Shown in pieces: positions 37,839 to 46,273 of a stretch of 64,000 nt of DNA (within the stretch, counting starts at the first letter, position 1; each line of letters begins with the position of its first letter). This DNA comes from Streptomyces sp. NBC_00377 (lineage in GTDB: Bacteria; Actinomycetota; Actinomycetes; Streptomycetales; Streptomycetaceae): assembly GCF_036075115.1 (NCBI RefSeq), contig NZ_CP107958.1, positions 2,170,001-2,234,000 on the forward strand, given 5' to 3'. A model generated the notes under the pieces. That model searched no databases and had not been told where the DNA came from. It saw only the letters and a list, made by a program, of their open reading frames with translations. Position numbers and translations under genes: made by a program.

Positions 37839-39134
37839 ATGACGACAGCTGACGAGGCCGAGGAACTCGCCGTGGACGCCCTGCGCTGGATGCGGGGCAC
37901 GGCGCGGGACACCGCGGGCGGCGGTCTCGGCTGGCCCGTCGGCCCCTCGGACGACGACGTCGATCCGATGTTCTACAACGGGACGGCCGGGATCGTACCC
38001 GCGCTGCTGGAGGCCTGGCGGCACTTCGGCGACGACGCCCACGGCGACACCGCCCTGCGCGCCGCCCGCAGCCTCGCGGACGCCGTCGACGAACACCCCG
38101 ACGACTCGCTCTACTTCGGGCTGACCGGCATCGCCCTGGTACTGCGGACCGTCCACCGCGAACTCGGCGACGAGGCCGCCGGCGCCGCCGCGGACCGGGC
38201 CCTTGAGCGGGTGCGGTCGCGCTTCGACGGAACACGCTGGGGCGAGTTGTTCGAGCTGATGGGCGGCAACGCGGGCATCGGCCTCGGCGCGCTGGCGGCC
38301 GGCGAACCCGGCCTCGCCGTCCGGGCGCTGGAGCCGTACCTCAGGACCGCCGAGACCACCGGACGGGGCGGCGTCACCTGGGAGTTCCGGCTCGGCGCGC
38401 CCGCCCGGCTGCACCATCTCTCGCACGGCACGCTGGGCATCGCGTACGCCCTTGCCGCCGTCGGTTCCGCCACCGGCCGGGGAGATCTGGTGGACCTCGC
38501 GCGGGCCGCCGTGGCGGACGTCGTCGCCCGCGACGAGGACGGCCCGGACGGCTTCCTGGTGCCGCACTCCGACCCGCCCCACCGGCCCGACGTGGTCGAG
38601 CGGTTCAGCTACGGCTGGTGTCACGGCCCGGCCGGCGACGCCCAGGTCTTCCGGCTCCTGCGGGACGTGCTCGGCGAGCCCTCCTGGCAGGAGCTCGCCG
38701 ACCGCTGCTGGCACACCGTGACCCGCTCCGGTCTGCCCGGCCGGCTGCGCCCCGGGTTCTGGGACAACAACGGCCGCTGCTGCGGGACGGCGGGGGTGCT
38801 GGCGCTGGCCTGCGACCGGATCGCCGAGCAGGGCGACTCCCCCGGCTTCGCAGGGACGCTCGTGGCGGACCTCGCCTCGCACGCCACCCGGGACGCCGCC
38901 GGCGCGCGCTGGTCCAACGTCGACCACCGGGCGACCCCGGGCGGCCTCGAACCGCAGACCGGCTGGGCGATGGGCAACGCGGGCATCGCACGCGAACTGC
39001 TGCGTCATGTCAGGCTGAGCAGGGGCGGCGACCCGCGCTACGCGTTCGCCTGGCCGGACCAGCCGGCCGTGCGCGGGACGGCGGCTCAGGCCACCGAGCC
39101 GATCCGGCCCGTCGGTACCGAGGTCACGTCGTGA
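37839..39134 (+). CDS. Standalone LanC-like protein
   Basis: This 431-residue protein has the seven-fold alpha/alpha-toroid pattern of lanthionine cyclases: FYNGTAGI, YFGLTGIAL, MGGNAGIG, LSHGTLGIAYAL, WCHGPAGDA, CCGTAGVLALA and GWAMGNAGIA. Zinc ligands of LanC correspond to C261 (GWCHG) and C314, but the histidine of the usual CHG motif is C315 here. H196 (LSHG) matches the LanC active-site histidine. No lanthipeptide precursor, LanB or LanM is near, so it is a housekeeping or orphan LanC-like protein of unknown reaction. Its 3' end overlaps the convergent xdhC gene by 49 bases. Confidence 0.82.
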   Translation: MTTADEAEELAVDALRWMRGTARDTAGGGLGWPVGPSDDDVDPMFYNGTAGIVPALLEAWRHFGDDAHGDTALRAARSLADAVDEHPDDSLYFGLTGIALVLRTVHRELGDEAAGAAADRALERVRSRFDGTRWGELFELMGGNAGIGLGALAAGEPGLAVRALEPYLRTAETTGRGGVTWEFRLGAPARLHHLSHGTLGIAYALAAVGSATGRGDLVDLARAAVADVVARDEDGPDGFLVPHSDPPHRPDVVERFSYGWCHGPAGDAQVFRLLRDVLGEPSWQELADRCWHTVTRSGLPGRLRPGFWDNNGRCCGTAGVLALACDRIAEQGDSPGFAGTLVADLASHATRDAAGARWSNVDHRATPGGLEPQTGWAMGNAGIARELLRHVRLSRGGDPRYAFAWPDQPAVRGTAAQATEPIRPVGTEVTS

Positions 39135-40288
39135 TGGATGGGCGTGTGTGCTCCGGCCAATGAGACCCCGCTGCCGCCGCGCCGGTCGGCGACGATCTCC
39201 GCGGCGATCGACAGCGCCGTCTCCTCGGGCGTACGGGCGCCCAGGTCGAGTCCGATGGGGGACCGCAGCCGGGCCAGCTCCAGTTCGCTCACGCCCACCT
39301 CACGCAGGCGGGCGTTGCGGTCGAGATGGGTGCGCCGGGAGCCCATCGCGCCGACGTAGGCGACCGGCAGCCGCAACGCCAGCCGCAGCAGGGGCACGTC
39401 GAACTTGGCGTCGTGGGTGAGGACGCACAGGACGGTCCGGGCGTCCACGTCCGTGCGCTCCAGGTACTCGTGCGGCCACGCGACCACGATCTCGTCGGCC
39501 TCCGGGAAACGGGCCCGGGTGGCGAAGACGGGACGGGCGTCGCACACCGTCACCTCGTAGCCCAGGAACTTGCCGACCCGCACCAGCGCCGACGCGAAGT
39601 CGATCGCGCCGAACACGATCATCCGGGGCGGAGGGACGGACGACTCGACCAGAACCGTGAGCGGCGCCCCGCAGCGCGAGCCCTGCTCGCCGATCTCCAG
39701 GGTGCCGGTGCGTCCGGCGTCGAGGAAGGCGCCGGCCTCGGCCGCGACCGTGCGGTCCAGCTCCGGATGGGCGCCGAAGCCGCCCTCGTACGCCTCGCCG
39801 CCGTCGCCGCCGCCGTCGTCGTCGTGGCCGTCGGTGGGGCCGTCGGTGGGGCGGCGCACGAGCAGCGCGCGGCCGACGAGGTCCGCCGGGCCCGCCACGA
39901 TCCTCGCCAGCGCCGCCGCCCGGCCGGAGGCGGCGGCCTCGAGACCGGCCGCGACCACCGGGCGGACGCGGTCGCCGGCCCGCACCGGGGTGACGAGTAT
40001 GTCGATGACCCCGCCGCAGGTGAGCCCCACGGCGAAGGCGTCGTCGTCGTTGTAGCCGAAACGCTGGAGGACGGACTCCCCGTCCTCCAGTGTCTGCCGG
40101 CACAGCTCGTACACCGCGCCCTCCACACAACCGCCGGAGACCGAGCCGATCGCCGTGCCGTCGGCGTCGACGGCGAGCGCGGCGCCCGGCCGGCGGGGCG
40201 CGCTGCCGCCGACGGCCACCACGGTGGCGACGGCGAAGTCACGGCACTGCCCGACCCACCGGTTCAGCTCCTCGGCGATGTCCAGCAT
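39086..40288 (-). CDS. xdhC: XdhC/CoxI molybdenum-cofactor maturation factor
   Basis: This 400-residue XdhC-type chaperone binds molybdenum cofactor and helps insert and sulfurate it in xanthine dehydrogenase. The N-terminal XdhC/CoxI domain has VATVVAVGGSAPRRPGAALAV and GSVSGGCVEGAV. The Cys is followed by LTCGGVIDILV. The C-terminal Rossmann domain has PRMIVFGAIDFASALVRVGK, CVLTHDAKFDVPLL and YVGAMGSRRTH. An Asp/Gly-rich linker (GHDDDGGGDGGEA) sits between. It is the last gene of the xdh run, 60 bases behind the permease. The overlap with the LanC-like gene is tail to tail. Confidence 0.92.
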   Translation of the reverse strand: MLDIAEELNRWVGQCRDFAVATVVAVGGSAPRRPGAALAVDADGTAIGSVSGGCVEGAVYELCRQTLEDGESVLQRFGYNDDDAFAVGLTCGGVIDILVTPVRAGDRVRPVVAAGLEAAASGRAAALARIVAGPADLVGRALLVRRPTDGPTDGHDDDGGGDGGEAYEGGFGAHPELDRTVAAEAGAFLDAGRTGTLEIGEQGSRCGAPLTVLVESSVPPPRMIVFGAIDFASALVRVGKFLGYEVTVCDARPVFATRARFPEADEIVVAWPHEYLERTDVDARTVLCVLTHDAKFDVPLLRLALRLPVAYVGAMGSRRTHLDRNARLREVGVSELELARLRSPIGLDLGARTPEETALSIAAEIVADRRGGSGVSLAGAHTPIHHDVTSVPTGRIGSVA

Positions 40289-40348
40289 CTCTGGTTCTCC
40301 TTGACTGCGGTGGTGCGGAGGGTGGCGGTCGGCGGGCGGGCGGGACGG

Positions 40349-41806
40349 CTAGTGCACGCCCAGCCAGCTCTCGATCGGGTGGAGGGCGAAGTAGACCAGG
40401 AAGATCACCGTCAGCCCCCACATGAACGCGCCGATCTCCCGCGCCCTGCCCTGGGCGGTCCTGATGGCGACGTAGGAGATGACTCCCGCGGCGACACCGG
40501 TGGTGATGGTGTAAGTGAACGGCATCAGGACGACGGTCAGGAAGACGGGAATCGCGGTCGCCCGGTCGGCCCAGTCGACGTGCCGGGCGTTCATCAGCAT
40601 CATCGCGCCGATGACAACCAGGGCGGCGGAGGCGACCTCCTGCGGGACGATCGCGGTGAGCGGGGTGAAGAACAGACAGGCCGCGAAGAAGGCGCCCGTG
40701 ACGACCGAGGCGAGACCTGTGCGGGCCCCCTCGCCCACGCCGGTCGCCGACTCGATGAACACGGTCTGGCCGGAGCCGCCCGCGAGCCCGCCTATCGCTC
40801 CGCCCGCGCCGTCGATGAACAGTGCCTTGGACAGACCCGGCATCCGGCCCTTGTCGTCGGCGAGCCCTGCCTCGGTGCCGACGCCGATGATGGTGGCCAT
40901 CGCGTCGAAGAAGCCTGCGAGGACCAGCGTGAAGACGATCATGCCGACGGTCATCGCGCCGACCTCGCCCCAGCCGCCGAACTCCACGTCCCCGAAGAGT
41001 GAGAAGTCGGGCATCGAGACCGCGCTGCCGTGCAGTTCGGGGGCGCCGCCCGCCCACTGCTTCGGATCGACCACCCCGGTGGCGTTGAGGACCGCGGCGA
41101 CGGCGGTGCCGGCGACGATGCCGACGAGGATGGCGCCGGGGATGTTCCGGGCCTGGAGCATGAAGATCAGCAGGAGGGTGCCGGCGAACAGCAGCACCGG
41201 CCAGCCCGCGAGTTCACCGGCCGGGCCGAGGGTGACCGGAGTGGCCTCCCCCCGGTGGACGAAGCCGGACTTGTAGAAGCCGATGAGTGCGATGAACAGG
41301 CCGATGCCCATGGTGATGCCGTGCTTGAGAGCGAGCGGGATCGCGTTCATGATCATCTCGCGCAGGCCGGTGACGACCAGCAGCATGATGACGACGCCGT
41401 ACATCACGCACATGCCCATCGCCTGCGGCCAGGTCATCTGCGGGGCGACCTGGGAGGACAGCACGCCGGAGACGGAGAGGCCGGCGGCCAGGGCCAGGGG
41501 CACCTTGCCGAAGAAGCCCATCAGCAGCGTGGTCAGGGCGGCGGCGAAGGCGGTCGCGGTGATCAGGGCCTGCCGGCCGAGGGTGTCGCCCGCCACGTCC
41601 TTGCCGGACAGGATCAGGGGGTTGAGCAGCAGGATGTACGCCATCGCCATGAAGGTGGTGACGCCGCCGCGCACTTCGCGCCCGGCCGTGGTCCCCCGCT
41701 CGGACATGTGGAAGTACCTGTCGAGCCAGGACCGTCCGGCCGGGACGCGGGTGCCTTCGCCCACGTCCTCGGCTGTGGTCCTCGGCTCCAGGGACTGGTG
41801 GGTCAT
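40349..41806 (-). CDS. NCS2-family purine permease (AzgA type)
   Basis: This 485-residue membrane protein has about 12-14 hydrophobic segments, of the AzgA/GhxP branch of NCS2 transporters that import hypoxanthine, guanine or adenine. Family segments are DRYFHMSERGTTAGREVRGG at the start, TFMAMAYILLLNPLIL, FFDAMATIIGVGTEAGL, and SGQTVFIESATGVGEGARTG, which is the conserved substrate-loop region. It lies between the xanthine dehydrogenase and xdhC genes, so uptake of the substrate for that enzyme is inferred. Start ATG 41806 places the conserved SWLDRYF at residue 26. Confidence 0.9.
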   Translation of the reverse strand: MTHQSLEPRTTAEDVGEGTRVPAGRSWLDRYFHMSERGTTAGREVRGGVTTFMAMAYILLLNPLILSGKDVAGDTLGRQALITATAFAAALTTLLMGFFGKVPLALAAGLSVSGVLSSQVAPQMTWPQAMGMCVMYGVVIMLLVVTGLREMIMNAIPLALKHGITMGIGLFIALIGFYKSGFVHRGEATPVTLGPAGELAGWPVLLFAGTLLLIFMLQARNIPGAILVGIVAGTAVAAVLNATGVVDPKQWAGGAPELHGSAVSMPDFSLFGDVEFGGWGEVGAMTVGMIVFTLVLAGFFDAMATIIGVGTEAGLADDKGRMPGLSKALFIDGAGGAIGGLAGGSGQTVFIESATGVGEGARTGLASVVTGAFFAACLFFTPLTAIVPQEVASAALVVIGAMMLMNARHVDWADRATAIPVFLTVVLMPFTYTITTGVAAGVISYVAIRTAQGRAREIGAFMWGLTVIFLVYFALHPIESWLGVH

Positions 41807-41911
41807 GGGCCATCTCCCAAGGTTCAAAGGGACACCCGCGTGGCCGATGCGGCCGGTTGCGGGATTTGGGAATGGACGACCCGGGGGACGGCCCGAGACG
41901 AACAAGGGGGT

Positions 41912-41944
41912 CCGGGAGGTGCGGCAGGGTGCGGCACCCCCCGG
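41912..41944 (-). terminator. Possible partial hairpin between xdh and permease genes
   Basis: GGGTGC-G-GCACCC at 41927-41939 is flanked by CCGGG and CCCGG, giving an interrupted stem in the 149-base gap. Its position suggests attenuation between the xanthine dehydrogenase genes and the permease rather than complete termination. Confidence 0.35.
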
Positions 41945-41955
41945 GCGACAGCGGC

Positions 41956-44388
41956 TCAGACCCCTTGGGGTCCCGTTCCGGTGAGATGCTCCGGACGTAC
42001 CGGTGTGCGGTTGAGCTCGAGCCCGGTCGCGTTCCGGATGGCCGCGAGGACCGCCGGAGTCGACGACAGGGTGGGTGCCTCGCCGACACCACGGAGCCCG
42101 TAGGGGGCGTGGTCGTCGGCGAGTTCGAGCACGTCGACGGGGATCGTCGGCGTGTCGAGAATCGTGGGGATCAGGTAGTCCGTGAAGGACGGGTTCCTGA
42201 CCTTCGCCGTCCTGGGATCGACGATGATCTCCTCCATGACCGCCATGCCCAGACCCTGGGTCGTACCGCCCTGGATCTGACCGATCACGGACAGCGGGTT
42301 GAGCGCCTTGCCGACGTCCTGCACACAGGCCAGCTCGATGACCTTCACCAGGCCGAGCTCGGTGTCCACCTCGACGACGGCGCGATGCGCGGCGAACGAG
42401 TACTGGACGTGCCCGTTGCCCTGCCCGGTGCGCAGGTCGAACGGCTCGGTGGGCCGGTGCCGCCACTCCGCCTCGACCTCGACGCTCTCGTCCTCGAGCA
42501 CGTCGGCCAGGTCGGCGAGGACCTCACCGCCGTCGGTGACGACCTTGCCGCCCTCCAGGAGCAGCTCGGCGGTGGCCCAGGCGGGGTGGTAGGAGCCGAA
42601 CCTACGACGTCCGATCTCCAGGACCTTCTCCCGGACGAGCTCGCAGGAGTTCTTGACGGCGCCGCCGGTGACGTACGTCTGCCGGGAGGCCGAGGTCGAA
42701 CCCGCGCTGCCCACCTGCGTGTTGGCGGGGTGGATCGTCACCTGGGCGACGCCCAGCTCGGTGCGGGCGATCTGCGCGTGCACGGTGACACCGCCCTGGC
42801 CGACCTCCGCCATGGCCGTGTGGACGGTCGCGACGGGCTCACCCCCGACGACCTCCATGCGCACCCTGGCGGTCGAGTAGTCGTCGAAGCCCTCGGAGAA
42901 GCCGACGTTCTTGATGCCGACCGCGTAGCCGATCCCCCGTACGACGCCTTCGCCGTGCGTGGTGTTGGACAGACCGCCGGGCAGCTGCCGTACGTCGGCG
43001 CCCTCGCTGCTCTCCCACTGGCGTTCCGGAGGGAGCGGCATCGCCTTGACGCGGCGCAGGATCTCGGCGACCGGCGCCGGGGAGTCGACCGGCTGGCCGG
43101 TCGGCAGCAGGGTCCCCTGCTCCATCGCGTTGAGCCGGCGGAACTCCACCGGGTCCATGCCCAGTTCCGCGGCGACCTTGTCCATCTGCGCCTCGTAGGC
43201 GAAGCACGCCTGGACCGCGCCGAAGCCACGCATCGCGCCGCAGGGCGGGTTGTTGGTGTAGAGGGCGATGGCCTCGACCTCGACGTCGTCGACGACGTAC
43301 GGGCCGACGCCGAGCGAGGAGGCGTTGCCGACGACGGCCGGGCTGGCCGAGGCGTACGCGCCGCCGTCGAGGACGATGCGGCACTTGACGTGGGTCAGCT
43401 TGCCGTCGCGGGTGGCGCCGTGCTCGTAGGTGAGCTTCGCCGGGTGGCGGTGGACATGCCCGAAGAAGGACTCGAAACGGTTGTAGACGATCTTGACGGG
43501 CTTGCCGGTGCGCAGGGCCAGCAGACAGGCGTGGATCTGCATCGACAGGTCCTCGCGGCCGCCGAACGCGCCGCCGACGCCGGCCAGCGTCATCCGCACC
43601 TTCCTCTCGGGCAGGCCGAGGACGGGCGCGATCTGGCGCAGGTCGGAGTGGAGCCACTGGGTGGCGACGTAGAGGTGGACGCCACCGTCCTCCTCGGGCA
43701 CGGCGAGGCCGGACTCGGGGCCGAGGAACGCCTGGTCCTGCATGCCGAAGGTGTACTCGCCCCTGACCACGACGTCGGCGCGCGCGGCGGCCGCGGTGGC
43801 GTCGCCCCGGATGATCGGCTGGCGGTGGACGATGTTGGGGTGGGCGACGTGACCGATGTGGTGGTCGTCGCGGCCCTCGTGGATCAGGATCGCGTCCGGG
43901 GCGGTCGCCGAGGCCTCGTCGGTGATGACGGGCAGTTCGCGGTACTCGACCCTGATCTTGGCGGCGGCACGGCGGGCGGTCTCCGGGTGGTCGGCGGCGA
44001 CGATCGCGACCGGCTCGCCGTGGTGCCGGACCTTGCCGTGGGCCAGGACCGGCGTGTCCTGGATCTCCAGACCGTAGTTCTTCACGTCGGTCGGCAGGTC
44101 GTCGTACGTCATGATGGCGTGGACGCCGGGGGTGGCGAGGGCCTCGGAGGTGTCGATCGAGACGATCTCGGCGTGGGCGACCGTGGAGCGCAGGATCTGG
44201 CCCCAGAGCATGTCCTCGTGCCACAGGTCGGACGAGTACGCGAACTCGCCGGTGACCTTGAGGGTGCCGTCGGGGCGGAGCGTGGACTCCCCGACGCCGC
44301 CCTTGGTCGGGGAGCCCTGGGTGACCTTGGTGGGAGTACCGAGGGGGGCACCGCCCGCTCGAGCGAAACCGGGAGTGGGAGAAGGCAT
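41956..44388 (-). CDS. Xanthine dehydrogenase, molybdopterin-binding subunit
   Basis: This 810-residue large subunit hydroxylates hypoxanthine and xanthine to urate at the molybdenum centre. Typical segments are VTGEFAYSSDLWHEDMLWGQ, the dioxo-Mo contact QDQAFLGPESGLAV, GVGGAFGGREDLSMQ, CGAMRGFGAVQACFAYEAQM with the substrate-binding Arg, and GVGEAPTL with the catalytic glutamate near the end. The ATG at 44388 starts 2 bases after the stop of the iron-sulfur subunit, so the three subunits are made from one message. I avoid an XdhA/B letter because usage differs between species. Confidence 0.93.
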   Translation of the reverse strand: MPSPTPGFARAGGAPLGTPTKVTQGSPTKGGVGESTLRPDGTLKVTGEFAYSSDLWHEDMLWGQILRSTVAHAEIVSIDTSEALATPGVHAIMTYDDLPTDVKNYGLEIQDTPVLAHGKVRHHGEPVAIVAADHPETARRAAAKIRVEYRELPVITDEASATAPDAILIHEGRDDHHIGHVAHPNIVHRQPIIRGDATAAAARADVVVRGEYTFGMQDQAFLGPESGLAVPEEDGGVHLYVATQWLHSDLRQIAPVLGLPERKVRMTLAGVGGAFGGREDLSMQIHACLLALRTGKPVKIVYNRFESFFGHVHRHPAKLTYEHGATRDGKLTHVKCRIVLDGGAYASASPAVVGNASSLGVGPYVVDDVEVEAIALYTNNPPCGAMRGFGAVQACFAYEAQMDKVAAELGMDPVEFRRLNAMEQGTLLPTGQPVDSPAPVAEILRRVKAMPLPPERQWESSEGADVRQLPGGLSNTTHGEGVVRGIGYAVGIKNVGFSEGFDDYSTARVRMEVVGGEPVATVHTAMAEVGQGGVTVHAQIARTELGVAQVTIHPANTQVGSAGSTSASRQTYVTGGAVKNSCELVREKVLEIGRRRFGSYHPAWATAELLLEGGKVVTDGGEVLADLADVLEDESVEVEAEWRHRPTEPFDLRTGQGNGHVQYSFAAHRAVVEVDTELGLVKVIELACVQDVGKALNPLSVIGQIQGGTTQGLGMAVMEEIIVDPRTAKVRNPSFTDYLIPTILDTPTIPVDVLELADDHAPYGLRGVGEAPTLSSTPAVLAAIRNATGLELNRTPVRPEHLTGTGPQGV

Positions 44389-44390
44389 CG

Positions 44391-44999
44391 TCAGACCGCC
44401 TCTGCCTGCCGGGCGGCCGCGAGGCGGACCGCGTCCATGATCTTCTCGTAGCCGGTGCACCGGCAGAGGTTGCCGGAGAGCGCCTCGCGGATGTCCGCGT
44501 CGGTCGGGTTCGGGTTGTGTTCCAGCATCTCGTCGGCGGCGACCAGCAGGCCTGGTGTGCAGAAGCCGCACTGGACGGCGCCGGCGTCGATGAACGCCTG
44601 CTGGATCGGGGCGAGGTCGATCCCCCCGCCGGCCTGCGAGTCGGCGCCCTCGGTCTGCGGGCCACCGGCAACGGCGGAGGCCCCGAAAGCGCCCGTCGTG
44701 CCGCAGGAACCGGTTCCGCAGTCGCCGTGCCCGGCTCGCTCGGCGCGCTGCCTGGCGTAGTCGGCGAGACCCTCGACGGTCACGATGTCACGGCCCTCGG
44801 CCTGTCCGGCGGCGACCAGGCAGGAACACACCGGGACGCCGTCCAGCCGGACCGTGCACGAGCCGCACTCGCCCTGCTCGCAGGCGTTCTTCGAACCCGG
44901 CAGCCCGAGCCGCTCACGCAGCACGTAGAGCAGGCTCTCGCCCTCCCAGACGTCGTCGGCTTCCTGCGGACGTCCGTTGACGGTGAAGTTGACACGCAT
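44391..44999 (-). CDS. Xanthine dehydrogenase, [2Fe-2S] subunit
   Basis: This 202-residue subunit carries two [2Fe-2S] clusters for electron transfer from molybdenum to FAD. The plant-type cluster is NACEQGECGSCTVRLDGVPVC and the second is QCGFCTPG and LCRCTGYEKI. Between the two domains is an extra Gly/Ala/Thr-rich segment with two further cysteines (GHGDCGTGSCGTTGAFGAS), absent from the compact family members. The ATG at 44999 overlaps the stop of the FAD subunit by one base (TGATG). Confidence 0.92.
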   Translation of the reverse strand: MRVNFTVNGRPQEADDVWEGESLLYVLRERLGLPGSKNACEQGECGSCTVRLDGVPVCSCLVAAGQAEGRDIVTVEGLADYARQRAERAGHGDCGTGSCGTTGAFGASAVAGGPQTEGADSQAGGGIDLAPIQQAFIDAGAVQCGFCTPGLLVAADEMLEHNPNPTDADIREALSGNLCRCTGYEKIMDAVRLAAARQAEAV

Positions 45000-45889
45000 C
45001 ACGCGGCTCCCTTCGCGGTGCGGCGGGCGCCGCGGTACGACTCCCAGGTCCAGGTCAGCGTGCGGCGGGCCATGACGCCCACGGCGTGCCGGCGGTAGCT
45101 CGCCGTCCCCCGGACGTCGTCGATCGGGTTGCAGGCGGCGGCGCACAGGTCGGCGAACTGCTTGGCGACCGACGGGGTGATGATCTTCCCGTTGTCCCAG
45201 AAGCCGCCTTCTTCGAGCGCGGCGTCGAGGAACTCCTCGGCGGTCTTCGCCCGGACGGGGGTGGGCGCGGCCGAGCCGATGCCGGTACGGACGGTCCGGG
45301 ACCCCGGGTGCAGTGCGATCCCGAAGGCGCAGACGGCGATGACCATGGCGTTGCGGGTACCCACCTTGGAGTACTGCTGCGGGCCGTCGGCCTTCTTGAT
45401 GTGGACGGCGCGGATCAGCTCGTCGGGGGCGAGCGCGTTGCGCTTCACCCCGGTGTAGAAGTCGTCGATCGGGATCCGCCGGGTGCCGCGGACCGACTCC
45501 GCCTCGACCTCGGCGCCGGCCGCCAGCAGGGCGGGGTGGGCGTCGCCGGCCGGGGAGGCGGTGCCGAGGTTGCCGCCGACGCCGCCGCGGTTGCGGATCT
45601 GGGGGGAGGCCACGGTGTGCGAGGCGAGGGCGAGGCCCGGCAGCTCGGCGCGCAGGTTCTCCATGATCCGGGTGTACGGGACCGAGGCGCCGAGCCGTAC
45701 GCTCTCCTCGCCGACCTCCCACTCGTAGAGGTCACCGACGCGGTTGAGGTCGAGCAGGTACTCGGGCCTGCGGTGGTCGAAGTTGATCTCGACCATCACA
45801 TCGGTGCCACCCGCAATCGGCACAGCGGTGGGGTGCTCGGCCTTCGCGGCGAGCGCCTCCTCCCAGCTGGCGGGGCGAAGGAAGTCCAT
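44999..45889 (-). CDS. Xanthine dehydrogenase, FAD-binding subunit
   Basis: This 296-residue subunit is of the CO dehydrogenase flavoprotein-medium family. FAD-binding motifs are VPIAGGTDVMVEIN near residue 23 and RNRGGVGGNLGTASPAGDAH near 100. The C-terminal CO_deh_flav_C domain spans about residues 170-280. It passes electrons to NAD+. It is the first gene of the minus-strand run and starts at ATG 45889. The 384-base gap upstream is shared with the divergent pucR. Confidence 0.92.
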   Translation of the reverse strand: MDFLRPASWEEALAAKAEHPTAVPIAGGTDVMVEINFDHRRPEYLLDLNRVGDLYEWEVGEESVRLGASVPYTRIMENLRAELPGLALASHTVASPQIRNRGGVGGNLGTASPAGDAHPALLAAGAEVEAESVRGTRRIPIDDFYTGVKRNALAPDELIRAVHIKKADGPQQYSKVGTRNAMVIAVCAFGIALHPGSRTVRTGIGSAAPTPVRAKTAEEFLDAALEEGGFWDNGKIITPSVAKQFADLCAAACNPIDDVRGTASYRRHAVGVMARRTLTWTWESYRGARRTAKGAA

Positions 45890-46273
45890 GACCGGCTCTC
45901 TTCTTCGTCTCGTGAGTCGTGAGTCGTCTCGATCGAGCCAGAATCGGGTGCGGCGGGCCCGGCTCGTACATGTGGTGTTCACGTGGAGTGAGGCCAGTAC
46001 ACAGCGCCTTGCTCCGACCGGGTCAGTCACCGAAACCATGAAGGAGTTGGCTGGTCCACCCGGCCATCTTGTAGATTCGTATGAAGGAAGGCCCTCGGTA
46101 ACCTCCTCGTTTTCCTGTGGAAACGCGGGGAACGACCTGGCGATCGAAGAATGCGGTGCGTGACGGTCCGCCGCGCGGGCCGGGCCCCCGGGCGGCGGCG
46201 CCGACGCAGGCCCGCTGCCCCACGACCCTGAAGATCCATCGTAGTTTTCGAGACAAAGAACGGCGGCGACGAG
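45890..46273. promoter_or_regulatory. Divergent xdh/pucR control region
   Basis: This 384-base gap holds no gene. It contains the promoters of the xanthine dehydrogenase operon and of pucR. TTTCC-TGT-GGAAA at 46111-46123 is a perfect 5+3+5 dyad roughly midway, a candidate site for PucR. Its arms resemble those of the gcl boxes but the centre is 3 rather than 7 bases. Confidence 0.5.

Noticed and set aside
37839..39134. A lanthipeptide gene cluster around the LanC-like gene
   Set aside because: No LanB/LanM, transporter, protease or Cys/Ser/Thr-rich precursor is visible on either side.
41857..44451. An 864-codon plus-strand frame opposite the xanthine dehydrogenase large subunit
   Set aside because: Shadow frame; the minus-strand gene shows all family motifs.
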